In this document: positions 1 through 8,421 of the stretch, one piece after another
Layout: each line of letters begins with the position of its first letter
Numbering within the stretch: position 1 is the first letter of the stretch
NCBI GenBank assembly: GCA_004144935.1
Contig: SDZP01000006.1
Coordinates: 1-27,001, forward strand
Length of the DNA: 27,001 nt
Origin: Caulobacteraceae bacterium
GTDB taxonomy: Bacteria; Pseudomonadota; Alphaproteobacteria; Caulobacterales; Caulobacteraceae
Reading direction: 5' to 3'
Notes under the pieces: model-generated
What the model saw: the letters and a program-made list of their open reading frames with translations, nothing else
Told to the model about the DNA's origin: nothing
Databases searched by the model: none
Made by a program: the position numbers and the translations under genes

Positions 1-114
1 CCCGAGGCCACGGCTCCGGCCGCCGATCCCGCCGCCGCTCCGGCGGACACCGCCGCGACCGCGCCGGCCGCCGAAACCCCCGCCGCGCCGATGGAGGAAA
101 AGAAGGCCCCGTAA
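1..114 (+). CDS. C-terminal end of an Ala/Pro-rich protein (partial)
   Basis: The window opens inside a reading frame that ends with TAA at 112-114. The 37 visible residues are almost only Ala, Pro, Thr, Asp and Glu, and end in MEEKKAP. This is a low-complexity, probably disordered tail of the kind found at the end of many alphaproteobacterial proteins, and it does not identify the family. A good intrinsic terminator follows 25 bases later, which supports a real gene end. I cannot assign a function; the start and any folded domain lie outside the window. Confidence 0.6.
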   Translation, partial: PEATAPAADPAAAPADTAATAPAAETPAAPMEEKKAP

Positions 115-139
115 GGCCTTTCGCTTCGCAACAGCCGGC

Positions 140-173
140 AAAGGGTCGCTCCACGAGCGGCCCTTTCCTTTTT
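140..173 (+). terminator. Rho-independent terminator
   Basis: A 12-bp stem with one G-T wobble (AAAGGGTCGCTC pairing with GAGCGGCCCTTT, loop CACG or smaller) is followed by CCTTTTT. It lies between the end of the partial gene and mnmC. It probably ends the upstream transcript and separates it from mnmC. Confidence 0.8.
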
Positions 174-189
174 GCGCTACACCCCGCCC

Positions 190-1945
190 ATGACCTCCCC
201 CTCGTCTCCGGTCGAATGGCGACCCGACGGCCTGCCCGGCTCGCGGCTCTACGGCGACGTCTACTTCTCCAGCGAGGACGGCCTGGCCGAGACCCGCGCC
301 GTCTTCCTGGCCGGCTGCGGCCTGCCGGACGCCTGGGCCCACCGCCGCCGCTTCACCGTCGCCGAACTCGGCTTCGGCACCGGACTCAACATCGCCGCCC
401 TCCTCACCCTCTGGAAACAGACCCGTCCGCCCGGGGCCCGCCTCAGCGTCTTCAGCGTCGAGGCCCATCCGATGGACGCCGCCGACGCCGCCCGCGCCCT
501 CGCCCGCTGGCCCGGGATCGGCGAGGCCGCCGCCGCCCTGATCGCCGCCTGGCCGGGTCCGGCCCGGGGCTTCCACCACCTGGACCTGCCCGCGTTCGAC
601 GCCAGCCTCGACCTCGCCGTCCTCGACGCGCCGGACGCCCTCGCCGCCTGGACCGGCCGGGCCGACGCCTGGTTCCTCGACGGTTTCGCCCCCGCCGCCA
701 ACCCGGCCATGTGGTCGCCGCAGCTGATGGCAGGTCGCGCGGGCCAGCGCCCCCGGGGCCCGCGCCGCCACCTTCACCGTCGCCGGCGCCGTCCGCCGGG
801 GCCTGGCCGAGGCCGGCTTCACGGTCTCCAAACAGCCAGGCTACGGCCGCAAGCGGGAGCGGACCGAAGCGGTCCTGCCCGGCCGGTCCGACGAGCCCGC
901 CCCGCCCAGCGTCGCCATCCTCGGGGCCGGCATCGCCGGGGCCGCCCTGGCCCGCGCCCTGCGCCGCGAGGGCCTGGCGCCGACGCTCTTCGACCCGGCG
1001 GGCCCCGCCGCCGGGGCTTCCGGCAACGCCGCCGCCCTGATGACCCCGCGCCTCGACGCCGGCGACGGCCCGCCCGCCCGGCTGTTCGCCCAGGCTTTCC
1101 GCCACGCCGTCGCCGCCTACGACGCCCTGCCGGGCGCCATCCTGGCCAGGGGCGCTGATCACCTCGCCGATGGCGAAAAGGACGCCGGCCGCTTCCCGCG
1201 GATCGCCGACGGCCCGCTGCACGACCCCGGCGCCCTGACTGCCGGGCCTCAGGCCATGGCCATCCACGACGCCCTGGTGCTCGATCCCGCCGTCGTCGTC
1301 CCCGCCTGGGCCGGCCCGGTCGACCGCCGCCAGGTCGCCGGCCTTCAGCCGGCGGGGCCGGGCTGGAGGCTGCTGGATCCGGCCGGCGACACCCTGGCCG
1401 TCGTCGACGTCGTCGTCCTCTGCGCCGGCCCCGCCAGCGCCGCCCTGGCCGATCTGCCGCTGCGGCCGGTGCGCGGCCAGGCCACCGTCGCCGCCGGCGC
1501 CGGCCTGCCGCGCGCCGTCTCCTTCGGCGGCTATGCCATTCCCACCAGGGACGGCGTCCTGTTCGGCGCGACGCACCAGCGGGACCGCACCGACACCGAC
1601 CCCCGGCCGGAGGACGACGCCGCCAACCTCGCCCTCATCGCCGGCCGGCTGCCGGGCCTCGCCGCCGACCTCGCCGCCCGGCCGTTGAGCAGCCGGGCCG
1701 CGATCCGCGCCGCTACCCCCGACCACCTGCCGCTGGCCGGCCCGGTCGCGGACCGTCCCGGCCTCTTCGTGCTCTCGGGCTTCGGCGGCCGGGGCTTCTG
1801 TGTCGCGCCGCTGCTGGCCGATCATCTGGCTGCAACAATCCTGGCCTATCCCTCGCCGCTGCCGGCCGACCTGGCCGACGCCGTCGCCCCGGACCGCTTC
1901 CGCAAACGCGCCTTGCGCCGAACCTCGCAAACATCCGCGCGTTGA
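190..1945 (+). pseudogene. mnmC: MnmC, bifunctional tRNA wobble-uridine methyltransferase/FAD oxidase, frameshifted
   Basis: MnmC completes the mnm5(s2)U34 modification of tRNA. Its C-terminal FAD domain converts cmnm5 to nm5, and its N-terminal methyltransferase converts nm5 to mnm5. The methyltransferase half is read in the frame of ATG 190: an ELGFGTGLN SAM-binding loop near residue 60 and the FLDGFAPAANPAMW motif near 672-714. At about 730-733 the similarity jumps to the +1 frame (VARASAPGARAATFTVAGAV, then ILGAGIAGAALA, the FAD-binding GxGxxG, near 920-955). That frame stays open to TGA 1943-1945. The local sequence ATGGCAGGTCGC reads naturally as Met-Ala-Gln-Val if two bases are missing (or one is extra). 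Joined, the product would be about 585 residues, somewhat short for MnmC. This is either a real lesion or a sequencing/assembly error. There is no homopolymer or slippery heptamer to suggest programmed frameshifting. TTG 172 is a possible but less likely start. Confidence 0.8.
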
Positions 1946-1988
1946 CCTATCTTGCGTACCGGACGGGCTTCATCGGAGTGGATTTGAC

Positions 1989-2390
1989 ATGAACAAGACC
2001 CTGATCGGCGCCCTTCTCGGAACGGCGCTTCTCGTCACCGGCGGCGCCTCGGTCGTCCAGGCGGCTCCGAAGGCCGCCAAGGCCGCCAGGACCGACTGCT
2101 TCTTCAACCAGCAGGTCCGCAACTTCAGCGCCGGCAAGGACGACAAGACCCTCTACGTCCGCGCCGGCCGCGACACCTACCGGATGGAAACCCTCGGCCG
2201 CTGCCTGGACCTGCGCGACAGCCTCAACATCGGCCTCGACTCGCACCCCAGCAGCAGCATCTGCAGCGCCCAGGACGTCACCATCATCGTTCACTCGAAC
2301 GGCATGGGCGTGCAGCGCTGCCCGGTGCGCGAACTGGTCAAGTTGACCCCGGAACAGGTCGCCGCCCTGCCCAAGGGCGAGCGGCCCTGA
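1989..2390 (+). CDS. small secreted protein, DUF6491-like
   Basis: This 133-residue protein has a clear Sec signal peptide: MNK, a hydrophobic stretch at residues 5-24, and a VQA or QAA cleavage site at about 25-26. The mature part is small and contains four cysteines (C37, C72, C92, C111), spaced as expected for two disulfides in the periplasm. The pattern (a Cys near the start, a YRMETLGRC-like segment, an SSxIC segment with CxxxD, then a CPVREL segment) resembles the DUF6491 family common in Caulobacterales and Sphingomonadales, whose function is unknown to me. The start is supported by GGAG at 1975-1978. It follows mnmC by 43 bases and is probably transcribed on its own. The family call is from memory of the pattern, not a search. 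Confidence 0.75.
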   Translation: MNKTLIGALLGTALLVTGGASVVQAAPKAAKAARTDCFFNQQVRNFSAGKDDKTLYVRAGRDTYRMETLGRCLDLRDSLNIGLDSHPSSSICSAQDVTIIVHSNGMGVQRCPVRELVKLTPEQVAALPKGERP

Positions 2391-2431
2391 TCCTCGAGCA
2401 GGTCTTGGGGCCGATCTGACGCCGACAGGCT

Positions 2432-3091
2432 TCAGGTCGGCTGCTTGACCACCCGCAGGTAGGGGGTCTGGGCGTCCCAGCCATCCGGGAACAGGCCCTT
2501 GGCCGCCTCGTCGTCCACCGCCGGCACGATGATCACGTCCTCGCCCTGCTTCCAGTCGGCCGGCGTCGCCACCTTGTGCTTGGCGGTCAGCTGCATGGAA
2601 TCGATGACCCGCAGGATCTCGTCGAAGTTCCGGCCCGTGCTCATCGGATAGACCAGGACCAGCTTGATCGCCTTGTCCGGGCCGATGACGAAGACGTTGC
2701 GCACCGTGGCGTTGGTCGCCGCCGTCCGGCCTTCCGAGGTTCCTTCCGTCTCGGCCGGCAGCATGCCGTAGGCTTTGGCGACGGCCAGGTCGGTGTCGCC
2801 GATCATCGGGAAGTTGGGGGCCGTCCCCTGCGTCCGCTTGATGTCCTCGGCCCATCTGGCGTGGTTCTCGACCGGATCGACCGACAGGCCGATGACCTTC
2901 ACCCCGCGCCGGTCGAACTCGGGCTTCAGCCGCGCCACGGCGCCCAGTTCGGTGGTGCAGACCGGGGTGAAGTCCTTCGGATGGCTGAACAGCACCGCCC
3001 AGTGACCGTCGATCCAGTCGTGGAAGTGAATTTCGCCCTCGGTGGTCTGGGCGGTGAAGTCGGGGGCGGTCTGGTTGATGGACAGGGTCAT
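2432..3091 (-). CDS. 1-Cys peroxiredoxin (Prx6/AhpC-TSA family)
   Basis: This 219-residue thioredoxin-fold peroxidase reduces hydrogen peroxide and organic hydroperoxides. The peroxidatic cysteine is C45 in the DFTPVCTTE motif. C45 is the only cysteine in the protein, so there is no resolving Cys and the enzyme must be recycled by an external thiol, as in the Prx6 (1-Cys) group. The length and the C-terminal extension after residue 165 (ADWKQGEDVIIVP, PYLRVVKQP) also fit Prx6 rather than the shorter 2-Cys AhpC. The frame stays open upstream, but MTLSINQTAPDF is the family start and has GAGGA eight bases ahead. The gene is divergent from the creatininase-family gene across a 79-bp gap. Confidence 0.93.
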   Translation of the reverse strand: MTLSINQTAPDFTAQTTEGEIHFHDWIDGHWAVLFSHPKDFTPVCTTELGAVARLKPEFDRRGVKVIGLSVDPVENHARWAEDIKRTQGTAPNFPMIGDTDLAVAKAYGMLPAETEGTSEGRTAATNATVRNVFVIGPDKAIKLVLVYPMSTGRNFDEILRVIDSMQLTAKHKVATPADWKQGEDVIIVPAVDDEAAKGLFPDGWDAQTPYLRVVKQPT

Positions 3092-3170
3092 GGCGCAAAT
3101 CCTCGTCAGCGTTGCCGAGGGAGCGTAATACGCCTCTGCAACCGCCCCCTTCGCCGCAAAGATTCTGGAC

Positions 3171-3920
3171 ATGCTGTTAGCCAAATCCACCTGGCCCGAG
3201 ATCGAGGCCTTCCTGACCCGCTCCAGGACCGTGGTCGTTCCCATCGGCTCCAACGAACAGCATGGACCCACCGGCCTGCTCGGCACCGACTGGATGTGCC
3301 CCGAGATCATCGCCCATGAAGCCCAGCATGACCGGTCCGACCTGCTGGTAGCGCCGACCTTCAACATCGGTATGGCCCAGCATCATCTGGGCTTCCCGGG
3401 CACCATCTCCCTGCGCCCGAGCACCTTCATGGCGGCCATCGGCGACTGGTGCCGCTCCCTGGCCGGCCACGGGTTCGAGCGGATCTACTTCTTCAACGGC
3501 CACGGCGGCAACGTCCACACCATCGAGGCCGCCTTCAGCGAACTTTATGCGGAAGCCAGTTTCGGCCGCGTTCCCAGAGGCTTCGCGGCGAAGCTGAAAA
3601 ACTGGTGGGATCTCGAGGGCGTCAACAGCCTGGCCATGCGCCAGTTTCCGGTCGGCCACGGCAGCCACGCCACCCCTTCAGAGATCGCCGTCACCCAGTG
3701 GGCCTATCCCGATGCCATCAAGACCGCAAAGTATGACCCGCCGGTAGCGCCGACCGGTCCGATCCGCGAGGCGGTTGACTTCCGCAAGCGCTTTCCCGAT
3801 GGGCGCATGGGCAGCGATCCGGCCCTGGCGACGCCGGAAAAGGGCGGCGAGCTGGTAAAGCTGGCGGCGGAGAAGCTGGTCGCGGACGTGAAGGCGTTCT
3901 CGGACGAGGTCGCGCCGTAG
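3171..3920 (+). CDS. creatininase-family amidohydrolase
   Basis: A 249-residue metal-dependent amidohydrolase of the creatininase fold. Members hydrolyse creatinine or related cyclic amides, or act in cofactor biosynthesis (formamide hydrolases, MftE). Metal-ligand motifs are visible: GSNEQHGP (E29, H31), D40 in LGTDW, FNGHGGN (H111) and a later SHATPSEIA segment (Glu near 166), which corresponds to the HAG-x-ETS motif of the family. The substrate cannot be read from the sequence, and no creatine, mycofactocin or riboflavin genes are nearby. There is no strong Shine-Dalgarno before ATG 3171, but the N-terminus matches the family. It is convergent with parB, with a palindromic repeat in between. 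Confidence 0.88.
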   Translation: MLLAKSTWPEIEAFLTRSRTVVVPIGSNEQHGPTGLLGTDWMCPEIIAHEAQHDRSDLLVAPTFNIGMAQHHLGFPGTISLRPSTFMAAIGDWCRSLAGHGFERIYFFNGHGGNVHTIEAAFSELYAEASFGRVPRGFAAKLKNWWDLEGVNSLAMRQFPVGHGSHATPSEIAVTQWAYPDAIKTAKYDPPVAPTGPIREAVDFRKRFPDGRMGSDPALATPEKGGELVKLAAEKLVADVKAFSDEVAP

Positions 3921-3923
3921 CAA

Positions 3924-4073
3924 CCTCCCTCCCCTTTATGGGGAGGGACAGACCGCGAAGCGGTCAGGGTGGGGTACGAAAATCATGGGGCGCCCCATTT
4001 GATGTAGCCGGCTGCATCCGACGTCCCCACCCGTCAGGCTTCGCCTGACATCCTCCCTATAAATGGGAGGGAA
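3924..4073. repeat. long palindromic intergenic repeat, copy 1
   Basis: This element lies between the convergent ends of the creatininase gene and parB. Two arms, 3924-3974 and 4024-4073, are imperfect inverted copies of each other. Each contains two small hairpins: a CTCCC...GGGAG hairpin, and GACCGCGAAGCGGTC in one arm or GTCAGGCTTCGCCTGAC in the other. A perfect palindrome, ATGGGGCGCCCCAT, sits between the arms at 3985-3998. Related structures occur at 13669-13840, 15156-15311 and 23708-23757, so this is a dispersed family. In this position it could act as a bidirectional terminator. Confidence 0.8.
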
Positions 4074-4083
4074 GGGCTCACGA

Positions 4084-4965
4084 CTAACCCGCCCGCGTCA
4101 GCCGCCGGCACAGATCGTCCAGCTGCTCCAGGGTCGCGTACTTCAACCGCACCTCACCCTTGCCGCCGGCGTCGCGGATCTCGACCTCAAGCCCGAGGAT
4201 ATCGGCGAGATCGCTTTCCAGCGCCGTCGTGTCGTGATCCTTCACCGCCTGCGACGGGGTCCTGGACGGCGCCTTGGCGCGCGGTTCCGGGTCCTTGGCC
4301 AGCCCCTCGGCCTGGCGCACGCTCAGGCCCTCGGCGACGATCCGCCGGGCCAGCTCGACCGCCCGCTCCGACCCGACCAGGGTCCGGGCATGGCCCGCGG
4401 TCAGTTCGCCGTCGACCAGCATGGTCAGCACCGGCTGCGGCAGGTTCAGCAGCCGCAACGCATTGGCCACATGCGGCCGGCTCTTGCCCACCGCCTCGGC
4501 TACCGCCTCCTGGGTGTGGCCGAACTTCTCGATCAGCGCCCGGTAGCCGAGCGCCTCTTCATAGGGGTTGAGGTCGGTCCGCTGGACGTTCTCGACGATG
4601 GCGATTTCCAGCACCTGCCGGTCGTCGAACTCGCGCACCAGGATCGGCACCGTGCGCAGTCCCGCCACCTGGGCGGCCCGCCAGCGTCGTTCGCCCGCGA
4701 CGATCTGGAACTCGCCCTCGGCGCCCGGCATCGGCCGGGTGAGGATCGGCTGCAGGATGCCCTTCTCGCGGATTGAGGCAGCCAGGGCGTCGATGTCCTC
4801 CCGGCTGAACGACTTGCGCGGCTGGTCGGGGTTGGCCCGGATCAGCTCGATCGGCGTCTCGCGCGCGCCGCCGGTCTCGCCGGCCGGCGCCGCCGCTTCG
4901 ACCGCGTCCGCCTCGCCCAGCAGAGCCGACAGTCCGCGCCCCAGTCCCCGACGTCCTTCAACCAT
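4084..4965 (-). CDS. parB: ParB, chromosome-partitioning CTPase
   Basis: ParB binds parS, loads onto DNA as a CTP-dependent clamp, spreads, and is pulled by ParA to segregate the origin. The 293 residues show the canonical order: a short basic N-terminus (RRGLGRGLSALL, 5-16), the CTP-binding core with GERRWRA at 91-97 and ENVQR at 125-129, a helix-turn-helix that reads parS at about 151-173 (TQEAVAEAVGKSRPHVANAL), a variable linker rich in Pro, Ala and Lys near 228-240, and a C-terminal dimerisation domain from about 248. It is the last gene of the mnmG-rsmG-parA-parB run, 15 bases after parA. The parS sites lie 2-4 kb upstream in the same gene cluster. Confidence 0.98.
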   Translation of the reverse strand: MVEGRRGLGRGLSALLGEADAVEAAAPAGETGGARETPIELIRANPDQPRKSFSREDIDALAASIREKGILQPILTRPMPGAEGEFQIVAGERRWRAAQVAGLRTVPILVREFDDRQVLEIAIVENVQRTDLNPYEEALGYRALIEKFGHTQEAVAEAVGKSRPHVANALRLLNLPQPVLTMLVDGELTAGHARTLVGSERAVELARRIVAEGLSVRQAEGLAKDPEPRAKAPSRTPSQAVKDHDTTALESDLADILGLEVEIRDAGGKGEVRLKYATLEQLDDLCRRLTRAG

Positions 4966-4980
4966 AACCCGTTCTTTCTC

Positions 4981-5829
4981 TTACTTGCTCTTGGACGCGC
5001 GGCGATCGCGCTCGCGCCGCACCACTTCGCGCGCCAGCTGCAGATAGGCCTGCGAGCCGGCGCATTTCAGGTCGTAGATCAGCACCGGCTTGCCATAGGA
5101 CGGCGCCTCGCTGACCCGCACGTTGCGGGGGATGACGGTGTCATACACCGTGTCGCCGAAGTGCTGGCGCACATCCCGCGCCACCTGCTCCGACAGGCTG
5201 TTGCGCCGGTCGTACATGGTCAGCACCACGCCCTGGATCTCCAGGGCGGGGTTCAGGCTGCCGCGCACCAGCTCGATGGTCCGCATCAGCTGGGTCAGGC
5301 CTTCCAGGGCGAAGAACTCGGTCTGCAACGGCACGAACACCGCGTCGGCGCCGGTCATGGCGTTGACGGTCAACAGGTTCAGCGACGGCGGGCAGTCGAT
5401 CAGGACGTAGGAATATTTGCCGGTATTGCGGAGGGCCGACAGGGCGTCGCGCAGCCGGTAGGACCGGCGCGGGCTGGCCGCCAGCTCCATCTCCAGTCCC
5501 GAGAGGTCCGGATCGGAGGCGGCCAGGTCGAGGCCCGGCAGGACGGTCTGGATCGCCGCCTGCTCCAGGGTCTTCTCGCCCATGTAGACCTCGTACATGG
5601 TCACCTTGCGGGCCGAGCGGGCGATGCCCAGCCCGGTCGAGGCGTTGCCCTGCGGGTCGCTGTCGATCAGCAGCACCGACTCGCCGACCGCCGCCAGGGC
5701 GGTGCCGAGGTTGATGGCGGTGGTGGTCTTGCCGACGCCGCCCTTCTGGTTGGCGATGGCCAGCACCCGCAGCGGCTTGCGGGCCGGCTCCGGGGCGACG
5801 GCGGGTCTGGCGGCGGTATCAGCGTCCAC
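4981..5829 (-). CDS. parA: ParA, chromosome-partitioning ATPase
   Basis: ParA is a deviant Walker ATPase. It binds DNA as an ATP dimer and provides the gradient that moves ParB-parS complexes. The deviant Walker A motif KGGVGKTT is at about residues 29-36, and the Walker A' segment DSDPQGN at 57-63. The usual DCPPSL motif also appears further on. I chose the GTG at 5829, which overlaps the rsmG stop by 11 bases and has GGAG eight bases ahead. An in-frame ATG at 5862 would add 11 residues but has a poor ribosome-binding site and no similarity to the ParA N-terminus. Even from 5829 there are about 20 residues before the conserved RVLAIANQKGG start, slightly longer than I recall for C. crescentus ParA. 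Confidence 0.96.
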   Translation of the reverse strand: MDADTAARPAVAPEPARKPLRVLAIANQKGGVGKTTTAINLGTALAAVGESVLLIDSDPQGNASTGLGIARSARKVTMYEVYMGEKTLEQAAIQTVLPGLDLAASDPDLSGLEMELAASPRRSYRLRDALSALRNTGKYSYVLIDCPPSLNLLTVNAMTGADAVFVPLQTEFFALEGLTQLMRTIELVRGSLNPALEIQGVVLTMYDRRNSLSEQVARDVRQHFGDTVYDTVIPRNVRVSEAPSYGKPVLIYDLKCAGSQAYLQLAREVVRRERDRRASKSK

Positions 5830-6475
5830 GCTTCGCACTCCGGATATCGACGATCCGGCCATCCGGATCGCTCAGGCTTTCGAACAACGAGGCGTCCAAC
5901 AGCCAGCCGGCGGCGCGCGCCTCGGCCAGTTCGGCCTCCGCCGCCTGCCCCTTGAGGAACAGGCCCCGGGCCCCGCGCCTCAGCCAGGGCTCGGCGAAAC
6001 CGAGCAGCTTGGGCAGGGCGGCGACGGCGCGGGCGGTCACCACCTCGACCTCGATCTTTACATCCTCGGCCCGGGCGTTGTGCACCCGGGCCGGCAGTTC
6101 CAGCTCGGACACCACCTCCGACAGGAAGCGGCAGCGCTTGGCCAGGCTCTCGACCAGATGCACCTCGGCGCCAGGCCTGTCCTTCAACAGTATGGCCAGG
6201 ACCACCCCGGGCAGACCGGCGCCGGTGCCAAGGTCTGCCCATCGGCGCGCTTCGGGCGCCAGCCGGATGAGCTGGGCGCTGTCCAGCGCATGGCGCGACC
6301 AGAAAGCGGCCATGGCGGAAGGACCGACCAGGTTCAGCCGGCCGTTCCAGTCCTCCAGCAGCAGGCGATAGCGTTCCATATCGGCCATCTGCGCCGGCGT
6401 CGCGCCGATGGCGGCGGCAAACCCCTGCGGGCTTTCGGCTGGCGGGGACTCAAGCAGCACGGGCGCGCCGCACAT
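5819..6475 (-). CDS. rsmG: RsmG (GidB), 16S rRNA m7G527 methyltransferase
   Basis: RsmG methylates N7 of G527 in 16S rRNA, using SAM, in the decoding region targeted by streptomycin. The 218-residue protein has the Rossmann methyltransferase SAM loop DLGTGAGLPG at residues 81-90, the substrate-side NLVGPSAMAAFWSRHALDS segment at about 48-66, and the VTARAVAALPKLL segment around 147-160, all typical of the family. Its start overlaps the end of mnmG by 26 bases and its end overlaps parA, so mnmG, rsmG and parA are translationally linked. This gidA-gidB-parA-parB order is widely conserved near bacterial origins. Confidence 0.96.
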   Translation of the reverse strand: MCGAPVLLESPPAESPQGFAAAIGATPAQMADMERYRLLLEDWNGRLNLVGPSAMAAFWSRHALDSAQLIRLAPEARRWADLGTGAGLPGVVLAILLKDRPGAEVHLVESLAKRCRFLSEVVSELELPARVHNARAEDVKIEVEVVTARAVAALPKLLGFAEPWLRRGARGLFLKGQAAEAELAEARAAGWLLDASLFESLSDPDGRIVDIRSAKRGR

Positions 6476-8300
6476 GGGCCAGCAAGGCGGTGATGGCGCC
6501 GGGGGTGACGCCTTCGATCCGGGCGGCCTGGCCCAGGGTCAGGGGACGCACCCGCTGCAGCTTCTCGCGCACCTCGTTGGAGAGGCCGCCGATCGGCCCG
6601 TAGTCGAGGTCGGCCGGCAGCCGCAGGTTCTCGTCGCGCCGGAAGGCGTCGACATCGGCCTGCTGGCGGTCGAGATAGCCGCTGTAGGCGGCGTCGATCT
6701 CGACCTGCTCGCGAACCGCCGACGTCCAGTCGGCGATCTCCGGCCAGACGCCGGCGAGGCGGTCCAGGTCGACGCCGGGATAGGCCAGCAGCTGGCCGAT
6801 ATCCCGCCGCTGGCCGTCGGCCTTGACCGGCAAGTCCAGCTTCTGGGCTTCGCTGGGGGTCAGGCTGTGGCTGCGGGCGAAAGCGCGGGCCTCGCTCAGC
6901 TGGCGTTGTTTCACGTGAAACACCGCCGCCCGTCCGGATCCGACGACGCCCGCATCGATGCCGCGCTGGGTCAGCCGCTGGTCGGCATTGTCGGCCCGCA
7001 GGGTCAGCCGGAACTCGGCCCGGCTCGTGAACATGCGATAGGGCTCGGTGACGCCCCGGGTGACCAGGTCGTCGATCATCACCCCGATATAGGCCTCGTC
7101 CCGGGCGAACTCGACGGCGCCGGAGCCGGCAACGGCCCGGGCCGCGTTCAAGCCGGCAACCAGACCCTGGGCCCCGGCTTCCTCATAGCCCGTCGTTCCG
7201 TTGATCTGCCCGGCCAGATACAGGCCGGGCAGACGCTTGACCTCCAGGGTCGGAAACAGCTCGCGCGGGTCGACGTAGTCATATTCGATGGCATAGCCCG
7301 GCCGGAAGATGACCACGTTCTCCAGTCCGGGGATGGTTCGCAGGAACAGGCCCTGGGTCTCTTCCGACACCGACGTTGAGACCCCGTTCGGATAGACGGT
7401 CGGGTCGTCGAGGCCTTCTGGCTCCAGGAAGACCTGATGGCTGGTCTTGTCGGCGAAACGGACGACCTTGTCCTCGATCGACGGGCAGTAGCGCGGCCCG
7501 ATTCCGGTCGCCCGGCCGCTGTAGACCAGGGACTCGCCCAGCCGCTCGGCGATGATCCGGTGGGTTTCCGCCGTCGTGAAGGTGATGCCGCACTGGATCT
7601 GCGGCACCGCGATGCGGTTATTGAGGAAGCTGAACGGCACGGGATCGGCGTCCGCGTCCTGCATTTCCAGCCGGTCCCAGTGGATCGTCCGGCCATCCAG
7701 ACGCGCCGGGGTGCCGGTCTTCAGCCGCCCGAGGGCTACGCCGCTGGCGTACAGCCGATCCGAAAGGCCGATGGCCGGCGCGTCGCCGACCCGCCCGGCC
7801 GGGATGCGCTGCTCGCCCAGATGGATGACGCCCTTCAGGAAGGTGCCGGTGGTCAGCACCACCGCCCTCGCCCGCCATTCGCGGCCGGTCGCCCCGACGG
7901 CGCCGACCACCACGCCGTTCTCGACGATCAGATCCTCAACCGCCTCGGCTTCGATGCTCAGGTTCGGCGTCGCCGCCAGTTCGGCCTGCATGGCCTGGCG
8001 ATAGAGCTTGCGGTCGATCTGGCTGCGCGGCCCGCGCACGGCCGGTCCCTTGGACCGGTTGAGCATGCGAAACTGGATGCCCGCCTGGTCGGCCATCCGG
8101 CCCATCAGCCCGTCCAGCGCATCGATCTCCCTAACCAGGTGGCCTTTGCCCAGGCCGCCGATGGCCGGGTTGCAGCTCATCTCGCCGATGGTCTCGATCT
8201 TTTGCGTCAGAAGCAGGGTGCGCGCGCCGAAGCGGGCGGACGCCGCCGCCGCCTCACAGCCCGCATGGCCGCCACCGATCACGATCACGTCGAAAGACAT
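6450..8300 (-). CDS. mnmG: MnmG (GidA), tRNA uridine-5-carboxymethylaminomethyl modification enzyme
   Basis: With MnmE, MnmG installs the (carboxymethyl)aminomethyl group at C5 of U34 in tRNAs that read split codon boxes. It uses FAD, NADH and methylene-THF. The 616-residue protein begins MSFDVIVIGGGHAGCEAA, with the FAD-binding GGGHAG near residues 8-14, and contains the family signatures MSCNPAIGGLGKGH, TGTFLKG and GYEEAGAQGL. The C-terminal tRNA-binding domain is complete. I chose ATG 8300, which matches the family start and has GAGAG just ahead; ATG 8330 is in frame but adds atypical residues. A parS site lies inside the coding sequence at 6907-6922 and is translated as part of AVFHVKQ. 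The MnmE gene is directly upstream on the same strand. Confidence 0.97.
   Translation of the reverse strand: MSFDVIVIGGGHAGCEAAAASARFGARTLLLTQKIETIGEMSCNPAIGGLGKGHLVREIDALDGLMGRMADQAGIQFRMLNRSKGPAVRGPRSQIDRKLYRQAMQAELAATPNLSIEAEAVEDLIVENGVVVGAVGATGREWRARAVVLTTGTFLKGVIHLGEQRIPAGRVGDAPAIGLSDRLYASGVALGRLKTGTPARLDGRTIHWDRLEMQDADADPVPFSFLNNRIAVPQIQCGITFTTAETHRIIAERLGESLVYSGRATGIGPRYCPSIEDKVVRFADKTSHQVFLEPEGLDDPTVYPNGVSTSVSEETQGLFLRTIPGLENVVIFRPGYAIEYDYVDPRELFPTLEVKRLPGLYLAGQINGTTGYEEAGAQGLVAGLNAARAVAGSGAVEFARDEAYIGVMIDDLVTRGVTEPYRMFTSRAEFRLTLRADNADQRLTQRGIDAGVVGSGRAAVFHVKQRQLSEARAFARSHSLTPSEAQKLDLPVKADGQRRDIGQLLAYPGVDLDRLAGVWPEIADWTSAVREQVEIDAAYSGYLDRQQADVDAFRRDENLRLPADLDYGPIGGLSNEVREKLQRVRPLTLGQAARIEGVTPGAITALLAHVRRARAA
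6907..6922. promoter_or_regulatory. parS: parS site 1 (inside mnmG)
   Basis: The 16-bp palindrome TGTTTCACGTGAAACA matches the consensus bacterial parS exactly. It lies within the mnmG coding sequence, about 2 kb upstream of the parB start, and is expected to be a ParB loading site. The match is exact and three copies occur within 1.7 kb, so chance is not a reasonable explanation. Confidence 0.97.
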
Positions 8301-8365
8301 CAGACTCTCAAATGGAACCGCCCCAGTCATTTTTGCCTAGAGGCGAGCAGGGGCGTGGGGAGGGT

Positions 8366-8394
8366 CTTATACGGCGCCAGGCGGCCCGGAGTCA
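8366..8394 (-). promoter_or_regulatory. possible mnmG promoter
   Basis: On the minus strand TATAAG (8366-8371) could be a -10 element, with TGACTC 17 bases upstream (8389-8394) as a poor -35. It sits about 65 bases ahead of the mnmG start, between the start and parS site 2. The -35 match is weak, so this is only a candidate. Confidence 0.25.
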
Positions 8395-8421
8395 CGGGGA
8401 GTCGCCGAGAGTTGATCGCAA

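Noticed and set aside
726..740. Programmed frameshift as the explanation of the mnmC break
   Set aside because: No slippery homopolymer or heptamer, and MnmC is not known to use recoding. A lesion or sequence error is simpler.
452..1930. A 492-codon open frame on the minus strand opposite mnmC
   Set aside because: Its product is Gly/Arg/Ala-rich low complexity with no family features, and it lies opposite recognisable MnmC sequence. Such frames are expected in very GC-rich DNA.
1942..1970. A TTGACC -35 promoter element for the DUF6491 gene
   Set aside because: The hexamer overlaps the mnmC stop, but no acceptable -10 occurs at 16-18 bases, so I did not list it.
3092..3367. N-terminal extension of the peroxiredoxin
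   Set aside because: The extended part overlaps the creatininase coding sequence, and ATG 3091 has a good Shine-Dalgarno and the family N-terminus.
3924..4073. CRISPR array or IS terminal inverted repeats
   Set aside because: The repeats are inverted hairpin arms with no regular spacers, no transposase gene lies between them, and there is no sign of target duplication.
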